6,880 bases of DNA from Spirochaetia bacterium UBA5368 (GTDB taxonomy: Bacteria > Spirochaetota > UBA4802 > UBA5368), in contig DHPI01000065.1 in the NCBI GenBank assembly GCA_002407865.1, forward strand, positions 216,954 through 223,833. The letters are read 5' to 3'. The translations under genes and the position numbers were made by a program. Below, one piece after another: positions 1 through 6,028 of the stretch. The first letter of the stretch is position 1. Each line of letters starts with the position of its first letter. The notes beneath the pieces are model-generated. The model did not search any database. It was not told the DNA's origin and worked only from the letters and a program-made list of their open reading frames with translations.

Positions 1-380
1 GTCCTGCACGCCGCCACCCGTGCCGGCTTCCAGTTCAGAATAAAACCGCCGCTTTCGCTCTGGCAGCGCAACAATAAAAATTCGGCCGTCGTTTCCACAA
101 GCGCTTCACGTCTGTCGAGCCCATACTCAACCGCTTCCGCGAAACACCACATCGCGCCCCGATAAAACAGGTCAAAATGCGACGCATCCCCGAACACGCC
201 GTTACGTGCGCCCCTGAAAAGATTTTTTACCGGCATTGAGGTATAAAGATCGGCATACGCGGCATTGAGCATGGACTGACCGCACCCTCCGCATATGTCG
301 CGAAGCGTGACATACCGTATTTCAGGATCGGCTTCCTCCAGAAGCCATGGAAGCGGATTGCCGCTTAAATAAATACTCAT
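1..380 (-). CDS. Partial alpha-toroid (prenyltransferase/squalene-cyclase-like) protein, N-terminal 126 residues
   Basis: An open frame starts with ATG at 380-378 and runs to the left window edge without a stop, giving 126 residues; the 3' part is missing. The start WLLEEADPEIRYVTLRDI resembles the N-terminal motif of bacterial proteins annotated as prenyltransferase/squalene-oxidase-repeat (alpha-alpha toroid) proteins. Residues 80-113 fit one such repeat: a helix with FAEAVEYGLD, a second helix, then CQSESGGF, like the Q-x-x-x-G-G-x-F turn of that fold. There is no signal peptide, so it is probably cytoplasmic. Cysteines are frequent (C30, C33, C79, C106, C125), with a CGGC pair at 30-33. 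The start lies one base after the M23 gene's stop (TGA-T-ATG) and no Shine-Dalgarno is visible, so translation is probably coupled to that gene. The coding call is firm; the family is a motif-level judgement and substrate and reaction are unknown. HEAT-like helical repeats are an alternative. Confidence 0.72.
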   Translation of the reverse strand, partial: MSIYLSGNPLPWLLEEADPEIRYVTLRDICGGCGQSMLNAAYADLYTSMPVKNLFRGARNGVFGDASHFDLFYRGAMWCFAEAVEYGLDRREALVETTAEFLLLRCQSESGGFILNWKPARVAACR

Positions 381-381
381 A

Positions 382-2091
382 TCAGATTGAATATTCTATT
401 GTTTTCACTTCGGATTTATTGCCGGCCAAATCCACTACCTGCAGAGTGATCGCATGCCGGCCTTTTTGCCATATCGCATTGTGCGGCAGTATTTCAATGT
501 ACCCGTAATCGAAATCGTAGTACCAGACGACGTCAACACCGTCCACCCGAAGCGTGACCGCATCGAGGTCAAGCCCGTGTCCGATATCCGAGACCTTGAT
601 TTTTATGCCGTTACCCCGCCGCGCCTTTACTATCGCTTTTGAATGTATGACAGGCGGAATCTCATCTTTCAAGAGAAAAAATCCCCCCATTTTGAAAACA
701 CGCGCATTGAACGCCTTTTTACGTGCATTGTACATGTTGCCGACGAAGAAAAACGTATTGCTTTTCCTATCAAGCGAATACATTCCGACCTTCTCACGGC
801 TGTTTTCATTGCATGCAATGCTGATATTCGCGGGTGTCATTGTGCACAGGTTCGACGGTGCAACATCGTAAACATTACTTACGACGCTCAACCCTTGCAT
901 CGGTGAGGGGAAGGGCGCGTATTGCGCCAGCGTAATAGATTCATCGTAGAGCGCCGCCCTTGTATCGAACTCGACCATACACGCGCTGTCGGACGAGTTA
1001 AGGCGCAGTTTTCTACCAACCTTCAAGTTCGGCGTCAGTACGTACGCAGGGGTATCGAGCGGCCTTTCCGCGCGTATTTGCATTGAGAGGACAGATGTAT
1101 TGCCGCTGGCGTCATATGCAACGATTGTTATCGGAATATTCCCTGATATGTTCGCGGTATCCAGCAATCCGCCGCCGCTGATCCTGGAATATAGATAATA
1201 CGTATACCTCGATCCTGACGTCTCGTTATAATCATACACCAGTCCCATTCGGCGCGCATCGGCGCGGCTTGACGTATCAAAAACTATTTCATACGTTTTT
1301 GCATTATTTACATGGAGTTCGATTTTATACGGCGCCACTCGGCTTGTGTATCCCGCGCGATCATAGACGACCACCTTTACACCGACACGGCCGGCTATCC
1401 TGGGAACCGCGCCCCCCGAAAGCCGATATGGGCCCTTGTTGTTATCAGCTTGTACGTTATACGATACTTCATCGATGCCGCCGTTAACCGCGGCATATCC
1501 ATCCAGGGGCGCCATGCGCACCTCGCTGAACACGGGCGGAGATACGTCGGGAACCGATATGCCGTATTTCAGGGGATTCAGGTTCACATTGTCCCCGTTC
1601 CGGAGCTCAAAGTGGAAATGTTCCTTCCCGATCCCGCTATCACCGGAATATCCCAGTATCATCCCCCGTGTTACGGCAAGATCCTTTTCTCCAAGATCCA
1701 CCCTAAAGTCTTTTCTATCGAGGATATTTTTTTCATACGCCGTAACACGCGTGTTGCGCAAAACATCCGGGGCGAAACGGTCCATGTGTCCATAGAAGCT
1801 TTTCAGGCCGTTTCGGTGTGTCACAAAAACCGCATACCCGATCCCCCATTTCTCGTATATTACAGTGCTTACATGTCCGTCGTCCACCGCGTATATGGGG
1901 AAGCCCTTTTTTCCCGCACAGCTTATATCAATTCCGTAATGAAACCTGGTTCCACGGGACTCGCAAAACGTCCCCGTAATCTGCCGCGGCCTGTCGATAG
2001 GCCACAATAACTCGGCGCGCACAAACGGCGCCGAAAACACACAATATAACACGAAAATACAGGGCAGGATATGTGCTCTGGCGGATTGCAT
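382..2091 (-). CDS. Exported M23-family zinc metallopeptidase with Ig-like C-terminal domains
   Basis: 569 residues. Residues 1-26 form a signal peptide (basic start, hydrophobic 8-24, likely cleavage after VRA), so it is exported. The peptidase domain spans about 28-175 and keeps the LytM/M23 residues: H51 and D55 (HYGID), H102 (FYGHM), and H158 and H160 (HFHFE). By family knowledge H51, D55 and H160 bind zinc, and H102 and H158 are catalytic, so an active peptidoglycan endopeptidase is expected. An insertion of about 20 residues lies between YGHM and YSGDSG, as in an M23 subgroup that also carries beta-sandwich domains. About 182-569 looks beta-rich and Ig-like: segments open with PPV at 185 and 479 and close with D-x-x-G motifs at 244 (DRAGY), 327 (DASGN) and 554 (DLAGN). 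ATG at 2091 is the first possible start in frame after an upstream stop, but it lacks a Shine-Dalgarno. It lies 112 bases after the TPR gene. Substrate bond and partners are not evident. Confidence 0.93.
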   Translation of the reverse strand: MQSARAHILPCIFVLYCVFSAPFVRAELLWPIDRPRQITGTFCESRGTRFHYGIDISCAGKKGFPIYAVDDGHVSTVIYEKWGIGYAVFVTHRNGLKSFYGHMDRFAPDVLRNTRVTAYEKNILDRKDFRVDLGEKDLAVTRGMILGYSGDSGIGKEHFHFELRNGDNVNLNPLKYGISVPDVSPPVFSEVRMAPLDGYAAVNGGIDEVSYNVQADNNKGPYRLSGGAVPRIAGRVGVKVVVYDRAGYTSRVAPYKIELHVNNAKTYEIVFDTSSRADARRMGLVYDYNETSGSRYTYYLYSRISGGGLLDTANISGNIPITIVAYDASGNTSVLSMQIRAERPLDTPAYVLTPNLKVGRKLRLNSSDSACMVEFDTRAALYDESITLAQYAPFPSPMQGLSVVSNVYDVAPSNLCTMTPANISIACNENSREKVGMYSLDRKSNTFFFVGNMYNARKKAFNARVFKMGGFFLLKDEIPPVIHSKAIVKARRGNGIKIKVSDIGHGLDLDAVTLRVDGVDVVWYYDFDYGYIEILPHNAIWQKGRHAITLQVVDLAGNKSEVKTIEYSI

Positions 2092-2177
2092 TACCGAAGG
2101 GGACCGTGGAGAATTTCGTGTATGCTTCGTATCATTATGGCATATACCGCGTTACGCCCCGGCATGGTGCAAACCAT
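2091..2177 (-). CDS. Possible 28-codon leader ORF overlapping the M23 start (TAATG)
   Basis: In the 112-base gap between the TPR and M23 genes, ATG at 2177 (or 2165) opens a frame that ends at TAA 2093-2091 and shares one base with the M23 ATG. The peptide (MVCTMPGRNAVYAIM...) is unlike anything I recognise. Its start has only AGG directly before it; GGATGG before the second Met could serve as a Shine-Dalgarno. Because the M23 start has no Shine-Dalgarno, termination-reinitiation from this frame is plausible. Such a short frame can arise by chance. Confidence 0.2.
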   Translation of the reverse strand: MVCTMPGRNAVYAIMIRSIHEILHGPLR

Positions 2178-2203
2178 CCTGAAAGCGCTGCACTATGCGG
2201 TAT

Positions 2204-2929
2204 TTACTTCTGCTTTTCACCGAGCCGGTTTAAATTCGCAACGATAACCGGATTATCGGGCGCGTATTCACTCGCTTTTTTATAATATGCGAGCGCATCG
2301 TTCGCCCTCCCGAGCTTTTCAAGGCTGAGCCCCATATTGTTCAAAACCTCGGCTGAATCCGGCGCAATGGCAAGCGCTGCGGAAAATGCCGTGTTTGCCT
2401 GACTGTAGCGCTCCAGTTTCATAAGCGAGCAGCCAAGCCCGTTATACGCGACATATAACTCCGGATCAAGCGATATCGCCTTCTCATAAAATTCCTTCGC
2501 CCTCCAGAAATTACCAACGCCATAGGCCGCTTTACCGGTCAGGTAATACGCCATCGGCTCCTTCTGGATTGACAACGCCCTTACGGTATACGTTTCGGCT
2601 TCCCGGAACTTTTTTTGTTCTATCAGCAGGGCGGCCAGATCTATCAGCGGATCGGTAATATCTTTCTGTATCTCCGTACAGCGTTTCAGGTGCGCCGCCG
2701 CGGATTCATAATTGCCGAGTTTCCAGTGATTATGCGCCGCGAGATACCGCAATTCATAGTTAGGGGATTTCTGATCGAAATCTTTTTCAATCACAAGCTC
2801 GGATGCTATTTGAGTGAGCGAGTCTTCGTACTTTTTCTGTGTGTAAAGCTGCAGCGCTTCCTCATATGACGCAAATCCCGCTGTCTGGCATACGCCCATG
2901 ATTATAATGAAATACAATAGCTTTCTCAT
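2204..2929 (-). CDS. Exported tetratricopeptide-repeat (TPR) protein
   Basis: 241 residues from ATG at 2929. This start is preferred to an in-frame ATG at 2974 because it directly follows a G-rich Shine-Dalgarno and gives a clean signal peptide (MRKLLYF...GFA, 1-20), whereas the longer version adds a polar 15-residue leader. The mature protein is almost entirely paired helices: about 21-49, 58-87 and 93-122 (degenerate), then three clear TPRs at 125-157, 158-191 and 192-225. These carry the G/Y/A/P spacing of the family (for example AYYLTGKAAYGVGNFWRAKE, ending LDPE, IAPD and YAPD). TPRs bind proteins; no enzymatic domain is present. C14 sits in the signal region, but MGVC is a poor lipobox, so lipidation is doubtful. 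It lies between PPDK and the M23 peptidase, so a periplasmic scaffold role with the cell-wall hydrolase is possible but is only inferred from position. Stop is TAA. Confidence 0.9.
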   Translation of the reverse strand: MRKLLYFIIIMGVCQTAGFASYEEALQLYTQKKYEDSLTQIASELVIEKDFDQKSPNYELRYLAAHNHWKLGNYESAAAHLKRCTEIQKDITDPLIDLAALLIEQKKFREAETYTVRALSIQKEPMAYYLTGKAAYGVGNFWRAKEFYEKAISLDPELYVAYNGLGCSLMKLERYSQANTAFSAALAIAPDSAEVLNNMGLSLEKLGRANDALAYYKKASEYAPDNPVIVANLNRLGEKQK

Positions 2930-2932
2930 GAT

Positions 2933-2939
2933 CCCCCCT
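2933..2939 (-). promoter_or_regulatory. G-rich ribosome binding site for the TPR gene
   Basis: AGGGGGG on the minus strand, 3 bases before ATG at 2929. It is a variant Shine-Dalgarno with short spacing, but it is the only purine run near a plausible start. It supports the start that yields a clean signal peptide over the in-frame ATG at 2974, which lies inside the loop-side arm of the intergenic hairpin. Confidence 0.65.
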
Positions 2940-2957
2940 GCCGTGTGCTGATACGAT

Positions 2958-2983
2958 GCAGGGGCGTTTTCCAACGCCCCTGC
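2958..2983 (-). terminator. Perfect 11-bp intergenic hairpin after PPDK; no U-tract on the coding strand
   Basis: The arms at 2983-2973 and 2968-2958 are perfectly complementary (GCAGGGGCGTT on the minus strand) around a 4-base loop reading GGAA, a GNRA-type tetraloop. The stem is GC-rich and should be very stable. It begins 8 bases after the PPDK stop codon. On the minus strand no T-run follows, so it is not a standard intrinsic terminator in that direction. Likely roles are partial termination, protection of the PPDK mRNA 3' end, or stimulation of frameshifting at the preceding A7. On the plus strand a T7 lies 10 bases after it, but no plus-strand gene leads into it. Confidence 0.75.
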
Positions 2984-2990
2984 CGGTATG

Positions 2991-5834
2991 CTATTTTTTT
3001 GTCGTTTTCTTCTTTGCCGCCGTCTTTGCGGGGCTTTTTTTCGCAGCCGGCTTCGCTTTTTTTACCGGATCGGCCTTTGCCTTTTTCGGCGCGGCCTTCA
3101 CCGCTTTCCTGGACGCCGGCTTGACATCATTCCTGATGGCGGCCTGTGCAGCGGCAAGACGCGCTATCGGCACCCTGAAAGGCGAACAACTGACGTAATC
3201 AAGGCCGACAATGTGGCAGAATTCCACCGAGCTCGGCTCGCCGCCGTGCTCGCCGCAGATGCCGATCTTGAGTTTTGGATTGGTCGCGCGGCCCTTCTCG
3301 ACGCCCATGCGCACAAGCTTGCCAACGCCATTTCTGTCCAGTATCCTGAACGGGTCGTTGGGCAGTAGTTTTTTGTCGATATACTCGGGCAGAAATTTCC
3401 CCGCGTCATCGCGGCTGAACCCAAACGTCATCTGTGTCAGGTCGTTTGTTCCGAAGGAGAAAAACTGCGCCTCCTCCGCAATCTCGTCCGCCGTCACTGT
3501 GGCCCGCGGCACCTCGATCATCGTGCCGACCATATACTCAACTTTTATACCTGTTTCCTGCATTACCTTTTCCGCAGTCGACACAATGATTTCCTTCTGC
3601 ATCTTCAACTCGGAAACAGACCCGACAAGCGGCACCATAACCTCGGGCTTCACATCGAAACCTTCTTTCTTAAGCTTGCATGCGGCTTCAAAAATGGCGC
3701 GCGCCTGCATCTCGGTAATCTCCGGATACGTCACGCCAAGCCGGCATCCACGGTGGCCAAGCATGGGATTCATTTCGCTTAATGCTTCAACTTTCGCCTT
3801 TATTTCATCCAGAGACATTTCCAGCTCCCGCGCCATTTCTCGCTGGTTCACCTCCTCGTGGGGCACAAACTCGTGCAGCGGGGGATCGAGCAGGCGTATT
3901 GTGACGCCAAAACCGTTCATCGCTTTCAGTATGCCGTAAAAATCCCCGCGCTGGATTGGCAGCAGTTTCGCGAGCGCCTTCTGCCTGCCCGCAACATCTT
4001 TTGCGAGTATCATTTCGCGCATCGCCTTGATCCTGTCGCCCTCAAAGAACATGTGTTCAGTGCGGCAGAGGCCTATTCCTTCCGCGCCAAAACTGCGCGC
4101 CACGCTCGCGTCGTGCGGCGTATCCGCGTTGGTGCGCACGCGCAGTTTCCGCGTTTCATCGGCCCAGTTCATGATTGTGCCAAAATCACCAGAAAGCTCG
4201 GGCTCGCGTGTTGCAACCTTGCCGAGCATTACTTCGCCGGTAGAACCGTCAAGGGAGATAAAATCGCCTTCCTTTATAACAGTGCCGCGGACCTTGAACT
4301 GCTTGTTCGCATAATCTACGTCAAGCTCGCCACATCCCGATACGCAACATTTCCCCATTCCGCGGGCAACAACCGCAGCGTGCGATGTCATGCCGCCGCG
4401 CGCGGTGAGAATGCCCTGAGAGACGTGCATGCCGCGCAAATCCTCAGGAGAGGTTTCAACACGGACAAGCACCACTTTTTCGCCCCTTTTGCTCCATTCA
4501 TCGGCATCCTCCGCGTTGAACACAACCTTCCCGGTTGCCGCGCCCGGCGACGCCGGCAGGCCTTTCGCGATGACCTTTCTCTCGGCTTTCGGATCGAACG
4601 TCGGATGAAGCAACTGGTCGAGCGTGTTCGGCTCAATGCGGAGGAGCGCTTCTTTTTTGTTTATCAGTTTTTCATTAACCATATCAACGGCAATGCTTAC
4701 CGCGGCGGCGGCTGTTCTTTTCCCGTTGCGCGTCTGCAACATCCACAGTCGTCTGTTCTGAATGGTAAACTCAATGTCCTGCATGTCTCGATAATGCTTC
4801 TCCAGCTGCGTATACACCTTCACAAGCTGGCTGTATGCCTCGGGAATATATTCTTCAAGAGACGGATACTTGCGTATCCTCTCTTCTTCGCTTACGCCGT
4901 TTTCGCTCGCCCATTTCTGCGATCCGTCTTTCGTAATTTGTTGCGGCGTACGAATACCGGCAACGACATCTTCGCCCTGGGCGTTGATCAGATATTCACC
5001 GTAAAAGCGTTTCTCACCCGTGGCGGGATCGCGCGTAAAAGCAACGCCGGTGGCGCAGTCCTCGCCCATATTGCCGAACACCATCGCCTGCACATTCACG
5101 GCAGTGCCCCACGAATCGTCGATTTCGTTCATTTTACGGTATAGTATCGCACGCTCGTTGTTCCACGAGCTGAACACTGCGCCTATCGCGCCCCAGAGCT
5201 GTTCCTGCGGGTCGGACGGAAACTCCTTGCCAAGCTTTTCCCGTATAATTTTTTTATAACGCTTCACAAGCTCTTTGAGGTCATCGACGCCAAGCTCCAG
5301 GTCGTATTTAACGCCTAATTCCTTCTTCAATTCGTCGATGACAACCTCAAACGGATCGTGATCATCCTTGGAAACCGGCTTCAATCCCATGACGACATCG
5401 CCGTACATCTGGATAAAACGCCTGTACGAATCCCAGGCAAAGCGTTCGTTTTTCGATTTCTTAATAATTCCTTCGATTGTCTCTTCATTCAAACCAAGAT
5501 TCAAAATCGTATCCATCATGCCCGGCATGGACGCCCGCGCACCGGAACGGACAGAGACGAGAAGCGGATTCACGGGATCGCCGAACTTCGCGTTCATGGC
5601 CGCCTCAACCTTTTTCAGCGCTTTGTCCACCTCTTCCTTGAGACCGTCAGGATACTCCATATTGTTCGCATAGTATTCATTGCATACTTCAGTAGTGATT
5701 GTAAAGCCGGCGGGTACGGGGATTCCGATCTGGCACATTTCGGCCAGGTTGGCGCCCTTTCCACCGAGAAGGTTTTTCATATCAGCCCTGCCTTCCGTAC
5801 GTGTCCCACCAAAAAGATACACTCGTTTCGCCAT
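2991..5834 (-). CDS. ppdK: Pyruvate, phosphate dikinase with a Lys/Ala/Pro-rich C-terminal extension
   Basis: 947 residues. It interconverts ATP + pyruvate + Pi and AMP + PEP + PPi in the cytoplasm, in either glycolysis or gluconeogenesis. The N-terminal ATP-grasp domain (about 1-370) has [10 protein letters not shown] at 24-33, [17 protein letters not shown] at 93-109 (R96), and E355, Q367 and R369. The swivelling phosphohistidine domain has [15 protein letters not shown] at 480-494 with H485 as phosphocarrier. The PEP/pyruvate TIM barrel has R591 (CRTEHMF), R647 ([10 protein letters not shown]), E774 (GTMIEVPRA), N797-D798 (FGTNDLT) and C860 ([10 protein letters not shown]). Roles are by analogy with the Clostridium symbiosum enzyme. 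The catalytic part ends near 900, the usual family length. Residues 905-947 are an added basic tail with 17 Lys, 12 Ala and 5 Pro. ATG at 5834 is chosen because AGAGGAG lies 9 bases upstream and [10 protein letters not shown] is the usual enzyme start; a longer frame from 5909 adds 25 unrelated residues. Stop is TAG. Confidence 0.97.
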   Translation of the reverse strand: MAKRVYLFGGTRTEGRADMKNLLGGKGANLAEMCQIGIPVPAGFTITTEVCNEYYANNMEYPDGLKEEVDKALKKVEAAMNAKFGDPVNPLLVSVRSGARASMPGMMDTILNLGLNEETIEGIIKKSKNERFAWDSYRRFIQMYGDVVMGLKPVSKDDHDPFEVVIDELKKELGVKYDLELGVDDLKELVKRYKKIIREKLGKEFPSDPQEQLWGAIGAVFSSWNNERAILYRKMNEIDDSWGTAVNVQAMVFGNMGEDCATGVAFTRDPATGEKRFYGEYLINAQGEDVVAGIRTPQQITKDGSQKWASENGVSEEERIRKYPSLEEYIPEAYSQLVKVYTQLEKHYRDMQDIEFTIQNRRLWMLQTRNGKRTAAAAVSIAVDMVNEKLINKKEALLRIEPNTLDQLLHPTFDPKAERKVIAKGLPASPGAATGKVVFNAEDADEWSKRGEKVVLVRVETSPEDLRGMHVSQGILTARGGMTSHAAVVARGMGKCCVSGCGELDVDYANKQFKVRGTVIKEGDFISLDGSTGEVMLGKVATREPELSGDFGTIMNWADETRKLRVRTNADTPHDASVARSFGAEGIGLCRTEHMFFEGDRIKAMREMILAKDVAGRQKALAKLLPIQRGDFYGILKAMNGFGVTIRLLDPPLHEFVPHEEVNQREMARELEMSLDEIKAKVEALSEMNPMLGHRGCRLGVTYPEITEMQARAIFEAACKLKKEGFDVKPEVMVPLVGSVSELKMQKEIIVSTAEKVMQETGIKVEYMVGTMIEVPRATVTADEIAEEAQFFSFGTNDLTQMTFGFSRDDAGKFLPEYIDKKLLPNDPFRILDRNGVGKLVRMGVEKGRATNPKLKIGICGEHGGEPSSVEFCHIVGLDYVSCSPFRVPIARLAAAQAAIRNDVKPASRKAVKAAPKKAKADPVKKAKPAAKKSPAKTAAKKKTTKK
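2994..3000 (-). other. Possible -1 frameshift heptamer at the PPDK stop codon
   Basis: The last codons ACA AAA AAA TAG contain A_AAA_AAA in the zero frame, the X_XXY_YYZ pattern of bacterial -1 slippery sites. The 11-bp hairpin at 2983-2958 begins 10 bases after the heptamer. A -1 shift would add 22 residues (starting IAYRQGRW) and end at TGA 2928-2926, overlapping the TPR start codon as ATGA. The parts are visible; that frameshifting occurs is inference. The spacer is slightly longer than usual. Confidence 0.3.
2994..3122 (-). other. Low-complexity Lys/Ala/Pro tail of PPDK (residues 905-947)
   Basis: Of 43 residues, 17 are Lys, 12 Ala, 5 Pro, 3 Thr, 2 Ser, 2 Val, 1 Arg and 1 Asp. The segment has loose KKAK, PAAKK and PAKTAAKK repeats, like histone-H1-type tails of bacterial nucleoid proteins. 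It follows the normal PPDK end ([13 protein letters not shown], 888-900) in the same frame without a break. The DNA contains three A7 runs on the coding strand. Composition suggests a disordered polycation able to bind nucleic acid or acidic partners; function is unknown. Confidence 0.9.
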
Positions 5835-5843
5835 TGCTGTTTT

Positions 5844-5850
5844 CTCCTCT
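5844..5850 (-). promoter_or_regulatory. Ribosome binding site that fixes the PPDK start
   Basis: AGAGGAG on the minus strand, 9 bases before the ATG at 5834. It decides between this start and the upstream in-frame ATG at 5909, which would add 25 residues with no resemblance to the enzyme and would read through this site. Confidence 0.85.
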
Positions 5851-5856
5851 GTCGTT

Positions 5857-5882
5857 AAAAAATTTACCTCGTTATCCGAGGT
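5857..5882 (-). promoter_or_regulatory. Leader stem-loop followed by a T-run, upstream of PPDK
   Basis: On the minus strand ACCTCG (5882-5877) and CGAGGT (5871-5866) form a perfect 6-bp stem with a 5-base loop (GATAA). AAATTTTTT follows immediately (5865-5857). This resembles a weak intrinsic terminator placed 6 bases before the Shine-Dalgarno and about 22 bases before the PPDK start codon. It could act as an attenuator or as a structure that tunes ribosome access. The short stem and the three As before the T-run make strong termination unlikely. Confidence 0.35.
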
Positions 5883-5997
5883 GCTCCAATTCATATACCG
5901 TTTACACAACCACGCACCGCGGCGCTTCCTTTACGACGGCAACTGACAATTCATTGATTTCCACGCACGTTGATCGGACATACCGCAGACACAAGGC

Positions 5998-6026
5998 GCT
6001 ATAAAAAAAATTTTAAAAATTGTAAA
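5998..6026 (-). promoter_or_regulatory. Candidate sigma70-type promoter for PPDK
   Basis: Read on the minus strand, TTTACA (6026-6021; 5 of 6 to TTGACA), a 17-base spacer made of A and T runs, then TATAGC (6003-5998; 4 of 6 to TATAAT). It lies just before the stop of the rhomboid gene, so the promoter would overlap that gene's last codons by a few bases at most. Transcription would begin near 5991 and give a leader of about 157 bases before the PPDK ATG. The spacing is ideal, but in such AT-rich DNA the -10 match is weak, so this is a candidate only. No better pair was found in the gap. Confidence 0.4.
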
Positions 6027-6028
6027 GA

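Noticed and set aside
1312..2010. 232-codon open frame on the plus strand
   Set aside because: It is antisense to the M23 catalytic domain, whose zinc and catalytic residues are intact on the minus strand; the plus-strand product has no recognisable domain or signal.
2133..2171. Possible promoter before the M23 gene (TTGCAC and CATAAT on the minus strand)
   Set aside because: The hexamers are 26 bases apart, far from the 16-18 expected, and no alternative -35 fits.
2144..2203. Inverted repeat ATACCGC / GCGGTAT in the gap between the TPR and M23 genes
   Set aside because: Only 7 bp with a 46-base loop and no T-run; too weak to call a terminator or operator.
2930..2974. 15-residue N-terminal extension of the TPR protein from ATG 2974
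   Set aside because: The start lies inside the intergenic hairpin with no ribosome site, and the extension would bury the signal peptide behind a polar leader.
2958..3000. Intrinsic terminator on the plus strand (hairpin followed by T7)
   Set aside because: The T-run begins 10 bases after the stem rather than directly, it is the A-run of PPDK Lys codons, and no plus-strand gene needs terminating here.
3858..5144. 428-codon open frame on the plus strand
   Set aside because: It lies wholly antisense to the conserved PPDK coding region, has a composition typical of a shadow frame (many Arg, His, Ala), shows no recognisable motif and has no convincing ribosome site. The opposite frame carries intact catalytic motifs across the same bases.
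5835..5909. 25-residue N-terminal extension of PPDK from ATG 5909
   Set aside because: It would read through the strong Shine-Dalgarno and leader hairpin, and the added residues are unlike known PPDK starts.
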